64,000 nucleotides of DNA from Anthostomella pinea (Eukaryota; Ascomycota; Sordariomycetes; Xylariales; Xylariaceae), in the NCBI GenBank assembly GCA_963556695.1, contig CAUWAG010000018.1, forward strand, positions 5,208,001-5,272,000, in the 5' to 3' direction. Position numbers and translations under genes: made by a program. The notes beneath the pieces were generated by a model. That model did not search any database and was not told the origin of the DNA. It saw only the letters and a program-made list of their open reading frames with translations. The stretch's first letter is position 1, and the number at the start of each line of letters is the position of its first letter. Below are positions 11,082-21,281 of this stretch, piece after piece.

Positions 11082-13821
11082 ATGGCGTGCTCAAGAGACT
11101 ACTTGAACAAAGGGTGGACGTTCCGCCAGAGCGACGACGACACTGCCGACGCCTGGCTTCCCGCCCAGGTTCCGAGCCAAGTTCACATGGATCTATTGGC
11201 GAACAAGAAGTACGTCCCAATCCTGCTCCATGTCTAGATTGCGCCGAACGAGGTCAAGGTGGACGGTCGGCAGTCGTGCGACCATAAACGCTGACCTCGT
11301 AGCAGGATCCCCGACCCTTTCCTCGACCTCAATGAACTATCTGTACGATGGATCGCGGAGAAGGACTGGACTTACAAGACGCACTTCCAGAAACCAGCTG
11401 GACCAGCGACAGATGAGCCGGTTGTCACTGATCTTGTCTTTGAGGGCCTGGATACCTTTGCGACTGTCTTGCTGAACGGCATGGAGATCCTGAAATCCGA
11501 CAATATGTTCCTATCACATAGGGTCGATGTTTCGAATCACCTGAAGGACCAGAATGAACTCGAGATCACCTTCGACTCAGCCATGCTTCGTGGTAGTGAG
11601 CTGGTGAAGGAACACAGCCGCGAGCACACTTTCTATGTTCGCCAGACAGAAGTCAGTCGCGTCCCGGTGCGAAAGGCTCAGTATAACTGGGGCTGGGACT
11701 GGGGTCCAATTCTGATGACCGCTGGGCCCTGGAAACCCATCTATCTTGAACAGTACGTCGCGAGAGTCGATGACGTATGGGCTCAGTGCGAGGTCAGCGA
11801 GGATTTGAAGACCTGCTCAGGCCGAATCTTCGCCAAGGTAGTAGCTACTGCAGACAAGGCAACCTCCTTCACCCTCTCTTTGACCCTGGATGGGCAAAGC
11901 GTGTTGGAGCAGGAGTGCAGCGTGGACTCAGATGGAATTGCGCAGACCGAATTTTCGGTTGAGAACCCTCAGCTCTGGTACCCATTCGGTTACGGCAAAC
12001 AAACCCGCTATGAGTTGAAGGCAACCCTTGGTTCATATCACCAGGTCTCCAAACTGGTCGGCTTCCGGCGAACCGAACTCGTCCAACAAGAGGATGCCTT
12101 TGGGAAATCGTTCTACTTCCGGATCAACGGCGCCGATGTCTTCGCTGGCGGATCGTGCTGGATCCCTGGTGACAGCTTCCTCTCAAATATGTCTGCCGAA
12201 CGATACCACGACTGGATGAAGCTGATGGCGGAAGGCAACCAGATCATGATCCGCATTTGGGGTGGTAGGTTCTGCTTATGCGCAAATCTAAGACTCCTAA
12301 GGTTAACATGTCACAGGTGGGATCTACGAGCATGATGCTCTATTTGACGCATGTGACGAGCTCGGTATCCTCGTCTGGCACGATTTCGCTTTCGCATGCG
12401 CATCCTACCCTACCTACGATTCATACTTGAATTCAGTGGAGGAAGAGGCAAGACAGAATGTCCGGAGGCTACGGTCTCATCCTTCGGTCGTTATCTGGGC
12501 TGGTAATAACGAAGACTATCAAGTCCAGGAGCGATATAAGCTGGATTATAACTACGCAGACAAAGATCGCCAGTCCTGGTTGAAGTCGTCTTTTCCCGCG
12601 CGCTACACCTACGAATATCTGCTGCCCAAGATAGTCTCTGAAGAAGATCCGGAAAAGATATACCACCCCAGCAGCCCTTGGGGAGATGGAAAGCCGACCG
12701 CGGATGCAACCGTGGGTGACATTCACCAGTGGAACGTATGGCATGGTGCGATGCACCGTTACCAAGAAACCTTCATGCTCGGCGGAAGGTTCATCAGCGA
12801 GTTTGGAATGGAGGCCTACCCGCATCTTGAAACCACTCGCAACATGATCCCAAACCCCCAGCAACAGTACCCGGGGTCAATGATGATGGACTTCCGGAAC
12901 AAGGCCATCGACCACGAGCGTCGAATGATCTCATATGTCGCGGAGAACTTTCAGATCAAGTATGATCTTCCGTCATACACTCATCTGACCCAAATCGTGC
13001 AGGCAGAGACTATGCACTTTGCCTACAAGACGTGGCGGCGCGAATGGGGAGCACCAGGTGCACGGAAATGCGGAGGCGTGTTGGTCTGGCAGCTGAATGA
13101 CTGTTGGCCCACGATGAGCTGGGCCGTTGTCGACTACTATCTTGTCAAGAAGCCAGCATTTTATGCCATTGCCCATGCATTGACGCCTCTAGCTGTGGGG
13201 ATATCTACAACATACCACCAATGGACGGCTGGTCACGACGATCCCACGTTGCCCTCCAGGGATATCAAATTCGACCTATGGATCGCCAGTAGTCGGCTTC
13301 AACCTGTACAAGTTGACATCACGATACGGTTCATCTCCATCCGAACTGGCCAGGATGTGTTGCCCCCCAAGAAACTCGACTCACTAACGGCGGAGTCGAA
13401 TAGCACGACCGAGGTCATCAGAGACTGCAAGGTCGAGGCAACAGGCCCGCCGTTCGACCCCACGAGACCTTTTGACTTGGCCGCTTATGATCCTTATGTG
13501 ATCCATGCAGCTATTTCAGCCGACAACAAGGTAGTCGCCACCGACATAGCCTGGCCCCAGCCTCTGAAGTACCTTGACTTTTCCAGTCGTGAGGTGGTGT
13601 TCAAAGCCGTGTCCAGCAGCCGAGTCTCGATCACGGCTACCCGTCCTGTAAAGGGTTTCGTTTTCGAAGAGACCCGAGCTACGAAGAAGCTCAGTGACAA
13701 CGGCTTTGATATCATTCCTGGCGAGAAAGTGGTTGTGGATGTCATGGGCGTGAGTGTAGATTCGTTGCGCTATACATACATCGGAGCGTCTGAGGGCTCT
13801 ATCGCTATCTCCCTTACCTAG
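11082..13821 (+). CDS. mndB: Beta-mannosidase, GH2 (intracellular, MndB-type)
   Basis: 863-aa glycoside hydrolase family 2 enzyme (EC 3.2.1.25), releasing beta-mannose from non-reducing ends of manno-oligosaccharides. Exons are 11082-11209, 11306-12264 and 12317-13821. The introns are 96 bp (GTACGT...GCAG) and 52 bp (GTAGGT...ACAG), and the second junction rebuilds the RIWGGGIYEHD motif. Order: N-terminal jelly-roll domain (RDYLNKGWTFRQ... AEKDWTYKTHFQ), immunoglobulin-like domain, TIM barrel, C-terminal beta domains. The acid/base Glu is E428 in WAGNNED and the nucleophile E524 in FISEFGMEAYP. There is no signal peptide; length and N-terminus match the fungal intracellular MndB class rather than secreted MndA. 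A MITE-like copy (B) begins only 40 bp past the stop and may affect 3' end formation. Complete and apparently functional. Confidence 0.95.
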
Positions 13822-13860
13822 AGATAAGAGCATGACAGAGAGGCGGCATTTGTAAAAATA

Positions 13861-14001
13861 GAATAAGCACCCTAGAATAAGCAGATTCGATTCGATTAGC
13901 CATGTTTGATGCTTATTCTAGAGTGCTTATGCCATTTATAATCAATACACTTTTCTTTGCGGGACAAGGGCTGTACGGAGACTTTTAGAGGTTCGGTGTA
14001 A
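13861..14001 (+). mobile_element. MITE-like element, copy B (left end lost)
   Basis: The inner hairpin is very clear: GAATAAGCACCCTAGAATAA (13861-13880) against TGCTTATTCTAGAGTGCTTA (13909-13928), nearly perfect inverted repeats. The right terminus at 13971-14001 (TGTACGGAGACTTTTAGAGG) matches copy A. The left terminal repeat is not visible. Confidence 0.6.
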
Positions 14002-14142
14002 CGACTGGCGAGCCTTGGAGTCGGCTGACGGCCGACGGCCGAACTATACATAGCTACGCTGAAGCCGATTTTTATATTTTTTATTAAGCTCTTCGACAGC
14101 AAGGGAGGAGCTAAACCCAAATACCTGGAAAGGCAACAAAAA

Positions 14143-14362
14143 GCAGAGCCCCTTTATAAGTTTCCGTACACCAGCCGTCTAGCAACTACCGGTATATTTA
14201 TCGAATCGGTATAAGCACGATGTAATAAGAATGAATAGTGGCGTATTAAGCAAGGACTGCTTATTCCTCTCTGTTTATACCAGTACTTTTCAATTCTTAT
14301 GTGTGATCTGGAATGCTCTCAACATGGCGCGCACGCAGGCTGATGAGGGCTGAGTGTACCTA
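14143..14362 (+). mobile_element. MITE-like element, copy C (degenerate)
   Basis: The left terminus (CTTTATAAGTTTCCGTACAC near 14153) and right terminus (TGATGAGGGCTGAGTGTACC near 14341) match copy A's ends. The core has GGTATAAGCAC near 14210 and CTGCTTATTCC...TTTATACC near 14258-14282. About 220 bp, the same length as copy A. Confidence 0.55.
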
Positions 14363-14516
14363 ATCTAAGGAATAGATTCTATGTACCATAGTCGTACCTT
14401 CGAACGCGGACTTGCTAGTCGAAGCCAGCCAAACATGGACTTTGCGCAGGACCGCTACACTAGACCCTTCAAAGTCACCTCTCATTCACCAAGCGAAAAG
14501 TGCGTTCATTATAAAT

Positions 14517-14670
14517 GGGATAAACACGCTGGAATAAGCATTAGAGTTGACTTCTTGGATCAGAGCTGCTTATTCCAGGGTGCTTATTCTATTAACATGA
14601 ATATAGCATTGATATTTTATCTAAGTGTTGATTGAGGCACGCCAAACGGAGACTTATGGGGGTGAATGTA
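14517..14670 (+). mobile_element. MITE-like element, copy D (left end lost)
   Basis: Core inverted repeat TAAACACGCTGGAATAAGCA (14521-14540) against TGCTTATTCCAGGGTGCTTA (14568-14587), 18 of 20 pairs. The right terminus ACGGAGACTTATGGGGGTGA (14647 on) matches the family. Confidence 0.55.
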
Positions 14671-15465
14671 GCAATGGTCTGGCACGCGGTCAGAATGCGT
14701 TCATAGATTCGTCCAGCACAACTGTGCCGTTCCCGATCATCCTGCTTAAGGTGATGGCTCATGGGACCAGAAGAGGGAGCCAACGGGATGAACGAACGGG
14801 AGCTGTATGCAAAAGAAAGCGCTGACAGGATTTCAACCGGTTCCCATTTATGTATTGTGGTGATGTGTCGGCGTTTGTCTCGTGTTGCTCTCTCCATGGT
14901 AGCTGAAGCAGACTCCAGTCGTGCTGTAGGCCTGTGACGGTATTAGACCACACTGCCAACACCACCGAAAGCAACCGGCGCGGATTTTGGATGGGGACCA
15001 TGATGATAGTAACAGGACAGAGCTTGAACAAGAGATGGCGATGAGTGGTTGGCCTTGTTGGCGAAGCTTGAGCTGTAAATGCCCCCCTTTTCAGAGGCAC
15101 ATTGCTATATGAGATTACATGATGCCTCAAGAGACCGCCTTAGCCTCTCTTAAATTGCCCTGTTCGTGTGACAATCAGGCCTGCAGCTGCGCTGGTCAGG
15201 GCTGATGGTATGAAATATCTAGATTCAACAATATCTAAGGAAGAAGAGGCAAGGTCGGAAGAGAACGGGGAAGCTAGGGGTATATATGTACATGAATATG
15301 TGGAGGTATTACGTAATACCGTAACAGTTCGATGCAAGCTACGCAATCGCAAGGTATTTGAGCTCTGAAAATGGTAGGGGCTGAACGTTGCTGGTAAATA
15401 TAGTTTTTGTACAATCTTGCTCACAGAACCGTGGAAAGAGCTGTCTCCTAAGCAGAGTTTTTGTG

Positions 15466-15640
15466 AGATTTAGGAATGGTCTGTTTTGGAAGGAAACAAG
15501 GACAGCTGATAGGGGTATCCTACTTAAATAGGTTGTAAAGGTACCTCTGACAGCTATCACATGTGATCCCATAGGATGACACATATACCGCTCACAAACA
15601 TCACAACAAGGCTAAATACGCCACTGAGCACGTATCCTGA
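15466..15640. repeat. Dispersed repeat, copy 1
   Basis: Shares about 170 bp with 20810-20995 at roughly three-quarters identity by eye, including AGGTACCTCTGACAGC, CACATGTGATCCCA, AGGATGACACATAT and CACAACAAGGCTAAATACGCC. On the minus strand the CTGTTAGAGGTACCT segment of copy 2 resembles the start of some fungal LTRs, so a solo-LTR relic is possible. The class is not settled. Confidence 0.55.
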
Positions 15641-15872
15641 CAGTTCCCCACTAACCCATTTAGTTTCAGGGAAGGCTTGTAGTGATGGTCTTCCCGTGGG
15701 TAACTGCATTTATGTTTTGGAGACCACAGTCGCGAAGAAGTGATAAATACACGCACATGTCGCTACTGCGCGGTGTATATAAAAAAAGAATAAAAAAAAA
15801 TGCAATCCACGCTCTTGATCCATCATCGAAACCTCTGCCAGACCTTCCGGCAACCTCACGCCCACGTTCACC

Positions 15873-16919
15873 ATGGCAGCTACCGAGAACCCACCTTCAT
15901 TCACTTGTTTCCTGAGCCTACCACCGGAACTGCAGCTCATGATATGGGACCGTGCCAAACACCGAACCGCCATTCTGGAGATCCAAGTCGTGAAAGGCGC
16001 GGGCACCATGAATCGTCTGTTGATGCCGCCCTCGGCCGCGGGCTCATGCGTCATGGCCAGACAGGCCATAATGGGCAAGAGCATGAACGTCGGAGCCCGG
16101 CCAGAACACACCACATGGACTGACTGGCGTTTTCCTTGGTATGAGGCTGCCCCCAAGCAGTATATCTGGTTTGACTCGCCAGGGGACATCCTGTACTGGA
16201 ACACCCATTACTCCCAGCTGGATCACAAGCCCATGCTGCAGCATCTCGAAATCCAGAACGTGATGGTACGCAACGGCACACTCGGGGTCCCGTTCTTGAA
16301 GCACATGTTCGAAATATTTCCACGGCTGAAATCTACCGCTGTTCTCTTGGGAGCCATCGACCTGGAGTTACCAGCCATGGGCGGACTTGACCACCACCAG
16401 TATGCGCTGGTGGATCTAGAGAACCCTGTCCATGTGGAGCAGGTGTGACGACTCATTCATCAGCTCCCAAGCGACCGCCGCATTGAATGCCAGCAACAAT
16501 GGGACACAATCCTCAAGAACGATATATCCGATGAACACCGTGGGACGGCTACTAGTAGTCTAGAAGAAAGTCTAGAAAAGATTGGAAAGGAAGGCATCAT
16601 CCCCCGAAATGGCTGGGACTGGGCTACGTTCCACGAATATGCCAAGAACATATGGCTCGACGTTCGAAACGTCGACTTTCCGTCTGAAAAGAGCAGTTAT
16701 CTCTTCCGACTTTGGGTCGGACCGCAAGGGCATACCCTCGAGTATCACTGCTGGGCTGAGACTATCCTGCCAGACATGTCGCAGCTGCGCAAGGTTGCTT
16801 TCGTGAGGATACAAGGAGACATAGGGGGGTTGCTGCAAGGAGCGGCCGTCGAGATTGGCAAGAGTAAAGGAAAATCGGCAGACATATTACGTCGGCTAAC
16901 TTGGTCTGAGCGGGTATAG
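15873..16919 (+). CDS. 2EXR-domain protein interrupted by TGA (nonsense or 51-bp intron)
   Basis: The frame opens at an ATG in good context (ACCATGGC). The N-terminus FTCFLSLPPELQLMIWD is the F-box-like 2EXR motif of a fungal family of unknown function. The frame runs 191 codons to TGA at 16446-16448, then continues in the same frame for 156 codons to TAG at 16917 without another stop. The downstream part looks protein-like (NGWDWATFHEYAKNIWLDV). Two readings are possible. Either a CGA-to-TGA nonsense mutation broke a ~348-aa protein, or a 51-bp intron (16443-16493, GTGTGA...CCAG, length divisible by three) removes the stop and gives 331 aa. The donor is weak, no good branch site is seen, and the would-be intron encodes plausible protein sequence, so I lean slightly to nonsense. 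A second 2EXR gene lies at 19124. Confidence 0.6.
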
Positions 16920-17731
16920 AGTTCTTGTGTAAGGGGTCAACAATGAGGAATCACATCAGGGGTCCCTGTCCGTTGGTCAGCGAGATCGCGATAAGGACGA
17001 CGATCCAGATCTGTGGGGCGGGATCGGCGCAGGTTGCCGCTGAGGGGTTTCCGGATTTCTCCGTCACCTAGAGGGCACAGGAGAGGGAGAGATGAAGTGG
17101 ACGAATGCACAGCTGAAGGTTGGGCTCAGCCGTCGTATCAGCAGAAGCTGGCCATAGAGTAACCTAGCGAGAGTTTAGCAGTGTTGCGTTATGACTGTTG
17201 CAAATCGTCAGCAACATCAAGACGGCATTGGTGATTGGTGATGACAGCAAAGCCACCTTCTCCTTTCGCACTTGCGAAGAATTGAAATATGTTGGGTCAA
17301 ACTGCACGACCTACCCCTTTCGTATAGTTCCGTTGACGACGGCTGAATAGAGAAGCTGGATGTGTGACGTATGCCATTGTTCTTGCCAACAAACCCACAA
17401 ATGAAATACTGTGAACCTGCCTCACCCGAGACCAACTGAAGTCAAAGAGAAGTATCAAAATCCAACTTATCTCTCGACTCCTTTTCCGACAAACGCACTC
17501 GGTATCCCAGACCAGACACGCGATTCCGACAATTGGATTTTCCGTTACATCCGCGCGACTTGTCGAGACAAGCTTTCTGCGGCCACATCGATGGTCGTCG
17601 ACAGCTGCTTACCGAACGGGCGCATACTTGCGCTTCCCACTGCTGCAATTATCTGTCTGCTGCTCTGGAACAGCAGGTCGTCTACGATTCCACACGAGTC
17701 ATATCTCAGTACTGAGGACGTCGCTGCCAGA
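16920..17731. other. Intergenic, no gene recognised
   Basis: Between the 2EXR frame and the next conserved frame. Open sequence upstream of 17732 in the same frame back to 17411 could be a longer N-terminus or an upstream exon, but it carries no recognisable motif. Confidence 0.5.
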
Positions 17732-18211
17732 ATGTCCGACTCTGTGGTCCCCGCGTTGAAGGTGTCGGTTCGCCAGGTCAGCTCATCGCCGCCGAAGCTC
17801 GCGATCGGAGTCACCAACACCCACTCGGGCCCCGTGACGGTGCTTACGTGGGATTCACCGCTTGATCCACTCGCACTGCAGCTGGGCCTTCTCTCTTTCA
17901 CGCCGTCGGGAAGCGACAGCCCCGTGGATATCCCGACGATTCAGGTCAGGCGAATGATGCCGCCCAAGGCAGATTCTCTCGTGACCATCGAGCCGGGACA
18001 GACGGAAGAGCGTCAGGTGGAGCTCAAGGAGCCCGTCGTACCTCTGAAGCAACTGGGCAGCAATATGAGTGCCGTCTGTAAGGGGCAGTGGACCAGCGTG
18101 TGGCCACTCAAGGCGGATGAAGTCACAGTCGAATCTCTGGGTTCAGTCGGTGCCAGTGAAGATGCTTTCCAAGGTAGTTTCGAGAGCCCGGCGGTGGATA
18201 TAGAGGTCTGA
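17732..18211 (+). CDS. Conserved fungal hypothetical (small beta-rich protein)
   Basis: 159-aa frame from MSDSVVPALKVSVRQ. The sequence alternates hydrophobic beta-strand-like segments (LAIGVTNTHSGPVTVLTWDS, DSLVTIEPGQTEERQVEL), suggesting a single immunoglobulin-like or jelly-roll domain. Similar N-terminal arrangements occur in deuterolysin (M35) propeptides and standalone fungal homologues; this is a weak analogy, not an assignment. The frame is open further upstream to 17411, including a hydrophobic stretch (ILALPTAAIICLLLW), so a longer membrane-anchored form is possible. I chose the later Met because recognisable strand-like sequence begins there. No catalytic motif. Confidence 0.6.
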   Translation: MSDSVVPALKVSVRQVSSSPPKLAIGVTNTHSGPVTVLTWDSPLDPLALQLGLLSFTPSGSDSPVDIPTIQVRRMMPPKADSLVTIEPGQTEERQVELKEPVVPLKQLGSNMSAVCKGQWTSVWPLKADEVTVESLGSVGASEDAFQGSFESPAVDIEV

Positions 18212-19123
18212 GGGCGCAGACAAGGAGTACACTGGGAGGTTTTGGTACCTGAGGGAGGAAAAGGTAGATGGAATACATTACCAGGATCTCAGTCGGCGGC
18301 ATCGGGTCGGCATACTCGCCTGTAAGAAATGAGAATTATATGTCAATGAAAAGGGCTCTTATTCATGTCCTTCTTTCGAAGCCACATTAAACCGAGGCGC
18401 CCGGGCGTGGGGCAGTCAACCGAGCTTAGCACGCTTAGGGTACGCTTAGGCGCACTATTGTGGGCAGTGACGGTCTGAGCTCTGCTGAGGTAAGACCTTA
18501 GCGGCCCCAGTGCGCTAACACCTGCCCCTGTAGACATCTAGTATGTCCCCTATAAGATCCCGTCGACCCCAGATCTTCCCCACCCCCACTCCCCGCCCCC
18601 GCCTTGGACCCCTAAAAAGGGCAGTACCTGACGTTGTACCTGCATTGGTCTCTTCCCGACCCGAGGCCATCAAGGTGCGACCGCCAGGAACACCTTAACC
18701 TCACCTGCACCTGTGCTGGTACTCATAACAAGCACCTCTCAGCCAAAACAGGTACGTCAACTGCACCTCCCTTCCTACGATTGTGTGCTTTCAGTTCACC
18801 GGGACTCAGGACTCAGCCTCGTCCGACCTGTAGAAGACATCGTGACCGGATGGACCTCAGATCTGCTCGGCATTGGACTCTATTCGAATCCGCCACGCTC
18901 ACCTTCTCGGCAGGTGCTCGCACACCTACTACAGGTGTGACCTTAGGTACTCGGAGAACTTGGCCTGCAATCCTGGAAGTTCGAGTGAAATGGAGTAACC
19001 AGGCAATCAGGTGCTTGTGACAGCCATTTTGCCCTGGAATAAGCAGCCTCGAGACTGCTTATACCGTTTTTTTGTAAATTGGAATTTGGCGTTCCATGAC
19101 ACCCAAAAACCACAGGCATCACC
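18212..19123. other. Intergenic, promoter side of the second 2EXR gene
   Basis: No gene supported. C-rich tract at about 18575-18605. A fragment of the MITE-like family (19028-19072) ends about 50 bp before the next start codon. Confidence 0.5.
19028..19072 (+). mobile_element. MITE-like fragment, copy F
   Basis: CCCTGGAATAAGCAG followed closely by CTGCTTATACC: the two inner inverted-repeat arms of the MITE-like family with the spacer collapsed and both termini missing. It lies inside the proximal promoter or leader of the 2EXR gene at 19124. Confidence 0.45.
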
Positions 19124-20290
19124 ATGGCTAAGGTTCACTTCATTCTGCCACGCAGCGTAGATCGCTTCCGTCCCTTTGCCCAGCTCCCCTACGATATCCG
19201 GTACCAAATCTGGGACGGCATCATCTTGACACCTGGCATTCACTTCCTGAAGCTCGTCGCCAGCAACAGCTTGGATTCGGCAATAACATCGGGCGCTTCG
19301 CTCGATATAGCCACAACCAAAGCGTTCGCAAACAGCTTCTCTGCCGTCCTCCAGCCATTGGGCTTCTCAAGTATCCAGGCCGATAAATCCTACTACGATA
19401 AATCCTACTATCACGTCAAGACCAAGACGCTCGCCCAGCTATCTGCTGCTTGTAAAGAAGCAAAGCACCTAGTCGACCAGGCCCTCTCGAGAGCAGGAAA
19501 TCTGACCATCAACACTCCCCGAGAAAAAACACTGGTTCTTCTGGAGAGATCGTCAGACATCGTGTGTATCGACTATCCTCACACAGCATACACCAGCCGA
19601 CTGGAGAACTGGGCCAATAGCCTGGATTTGGAGCAGCTGGCAAGGATTCGCAGGCTGGGAATCCGCTATACGACCGATTGGGACGGTGCGAGTCCCCGTC
19701 TATGCCGCAAATGCGGCCATGTACACCGCACACGTCATCGGCGCTTACCGGTACCTCGGCATATATGCGAATTCGCTGCTCTGTTCAGAAACCTGGAGAC
19801 GTTCTATTTCGTCGATTACCTTGCGGTTCGATCAGTGAAGGGTTTGTCCCACATTGGGGAGCAATTTGCGAGTGGCGATGCACGCAGAACGTATTACGAG
19901 GTCGACCAAGCTTGCAAAATCAACACGGGCGTATACGAGACGCTGGACTGGGTCCAAGAGAACTACGTCACCTACTGCCGCCGCAGCCAAGGGTCCAAGG
20001 GTTCTACCAACCCAGAGAGAGTCCAGTTCAAGGTACTCGCGTGCGAATGGACTGCAGACCCGAAACACACCTCGGGAGCTTCGAGCGCAGACCCGAACCC
20101 AACCTCGAGAGCTGCGTTCCATGAGAAACGACGATCGACAGCCCGTATACGAGACCTGACAGCGGCTTTTCAGGATTTGCGACTAAATGGGGACGCTGGT
20201 CCGATGGGTGCCGAGGGGATACGGATGCCCGTCGCTTTTGGGGATGGAGGCAGATCCAAGTTCGAGTTCACGTTCAGGGCATGGCTTTGA
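19124..20290 (+). CDS. 2EXR-domain protein
   Basis: Intact intronless 388-aa frame starting at ATG in good context (ACCATGGC). The N-terminal RFRPFAQLPYDIRYQIWD is the 2EXR motif (F-x-x-LP-x-x-IR-x-x-IW), found in many lineage-expanded fungal proteins of unknown function. The middle contains a CRKCGHVHRTRHRR segment (Cys/His-rich, possibly metal-binding) and a tandem duplication DKSYYDKSYY near residue 88. The C-terminus KFEFTFRAWL is short and hydrophobic. No signal peptide. The fragmentary MITE copy directly upstream may contribute to its leader. It is related to the interrupted gene at 15873 only through the N-terminal motif. Confidence 0.8.
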   Translation: MAKVHFILPRSVDRFRPFAQLPYDIRYQIWDGIILTPGIHFLKLVASNSLDSAITSGASLDIATTKAFANSFSAVLQPLGFSSIQADKSYYDKSYYHVKTKTLAQLSAACKEAKHLVDQALSRAGNLTINTPREKTLVLLERSSDIVCIDYPHTAYTSRLENWANSLDLEQLARIRRLGIRYTTDWDGASPRLCRKCGHVHRTRHRRLPVPRHICEFAALFRNLETFYFVDYLAVRSVKGLSHIGEQFASGDARRTYYEVDQACKINTGVYETLDWVQENYVTYCRRSQGSKGSTNPERVQFKVLACEWTADPKHTSGASSADPNPTSRAAFHEKRRSTARIRDLTAAFQDLRLNGDAGPMGAEGIRMPVAFGDGGRSKFEFTFRAWL

Positions 20291-20486
20291 AGAAATGGCA
20301 GTTCACAGACGGCTTCGATGGCCGCTGATGGCCTATGCAATGCCTATTTCCTTGTTTCTTACGGAGAGGATGATACCCACATTGCGCAGGCGTCATCGAT
20401 CACGAAAGGGGGCGGTAATGTGTTTCTCGGTAGCTATTCCTGTGGCATAAAAGCGTTCGAGCACCAAGTTTACGTCTAAGGAAAAG

Positions 20487-20640
20487 TGGTATAAGCACCC
20501 TGGAATAAGCAGTTATAACTTATGTTCTCACAAGCCGTGCTAAACGCTTATTCCGGAGTTGTTATTCCACACGTAGAAAATCGCACGAGTATTTAAGACC
20601 TTGATTGCTGGGTGTACGGAGACCTCTGAGTGTAGTGTAA
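20487..20640 (+). mobile_element. MITE-like element, copy E
   Basis: GTATAAGCACCCTGGAATAA (20489 on) pairs with GCTTATTCCGGAGTTGTTAT near 20550. The right terminus GTGTACGGAGACCTCTGAGT (from 20612) matches copies A and B. The left terminus is not recognisable. Confidence 0.55.
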
Positions 20641-20809
20641 TGGGTCCTTTTAGAAGCGTTTAGCTGATCGCAACCACTGACACAGCCCAGCATCATGTAA
20701 TCTCTCAATTGGTTAAACGCTGCTGTACCATTTACCTAGTACCCAGTCTGTTGGGTACCGGTTGAACACCGAGACCAGTGAGACTTGTCAGGGCACCAGC
20801 AACTGTGAA

Positions 20810-20995
20810 GTTTAGGAATGGACTGTATTGGAAGAGGAATAAGGTATATCTGATGGTGGTACATTCTTACTCAATTGGGTGGGAAAGGTACCTCTAACAG
20901 CATTCACATGTGATCCCACAGGATGACACATATGCTGCTCACAGCAATCACAACAAGGCTGAATACGCCACTGTTATGATATCTGACAGTAACTC
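20810..20995. repeat. Dispersed repeat, copy 2
   Basis: Partner of 15466-15640. Shared blocks include TTTAGGAATGG, AAAGGTACCTCT, CACATGTGATCCCA, GGATGACACATAT and AATACGCCACTG. The two copies are diverged, so the event is not recent. Confidence 0.55.
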
Positions 20996-21209
20996 AGTGT
21001 GCTGGCCCAGAACGGTATGGTCGATGAAGTACAACTTCAGGCACCAAATACACCTGTGAAACGCTCCCATTAGAGCTGACACAGTATATATGCTAGTACT
21101 ACTTCATCTCTGTGTGATAGTCGACAACCCGGATGCGTGTTCCACCAATATACACAGAATAACACAGGCAGATACCCACGCAGCGCGTTTGACTAATTTC
21201 TCAAAAATG

Positions 21210-21281
21210 GTATAAGCACTCTCTCTCACATTATTACACCCTCCTTCTCCTTGTTTAGGCGAGGAGTTTCTGTGCTTATAC
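21210..21281 (+). mobile_element. MITE-like core fragment, copy G
   Basis: Only the inner arms remain: GTATAAGCAC (21210-21219) and GTGCTTATAC (21272-21281) form a perfect 10-bp inverted repeat. The termini are absent. Confidence 0.4.

Larger units (their letters stand above)
13822..15872. other. Repeat-rich intergenic region
   Basis: Contains MITE-like copies B, C and D and the first copy of a 170-bp dispersed repeat, each annotated separately. Relatively AT-rich. No coding frame could be supported. Confidence 0.6.
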
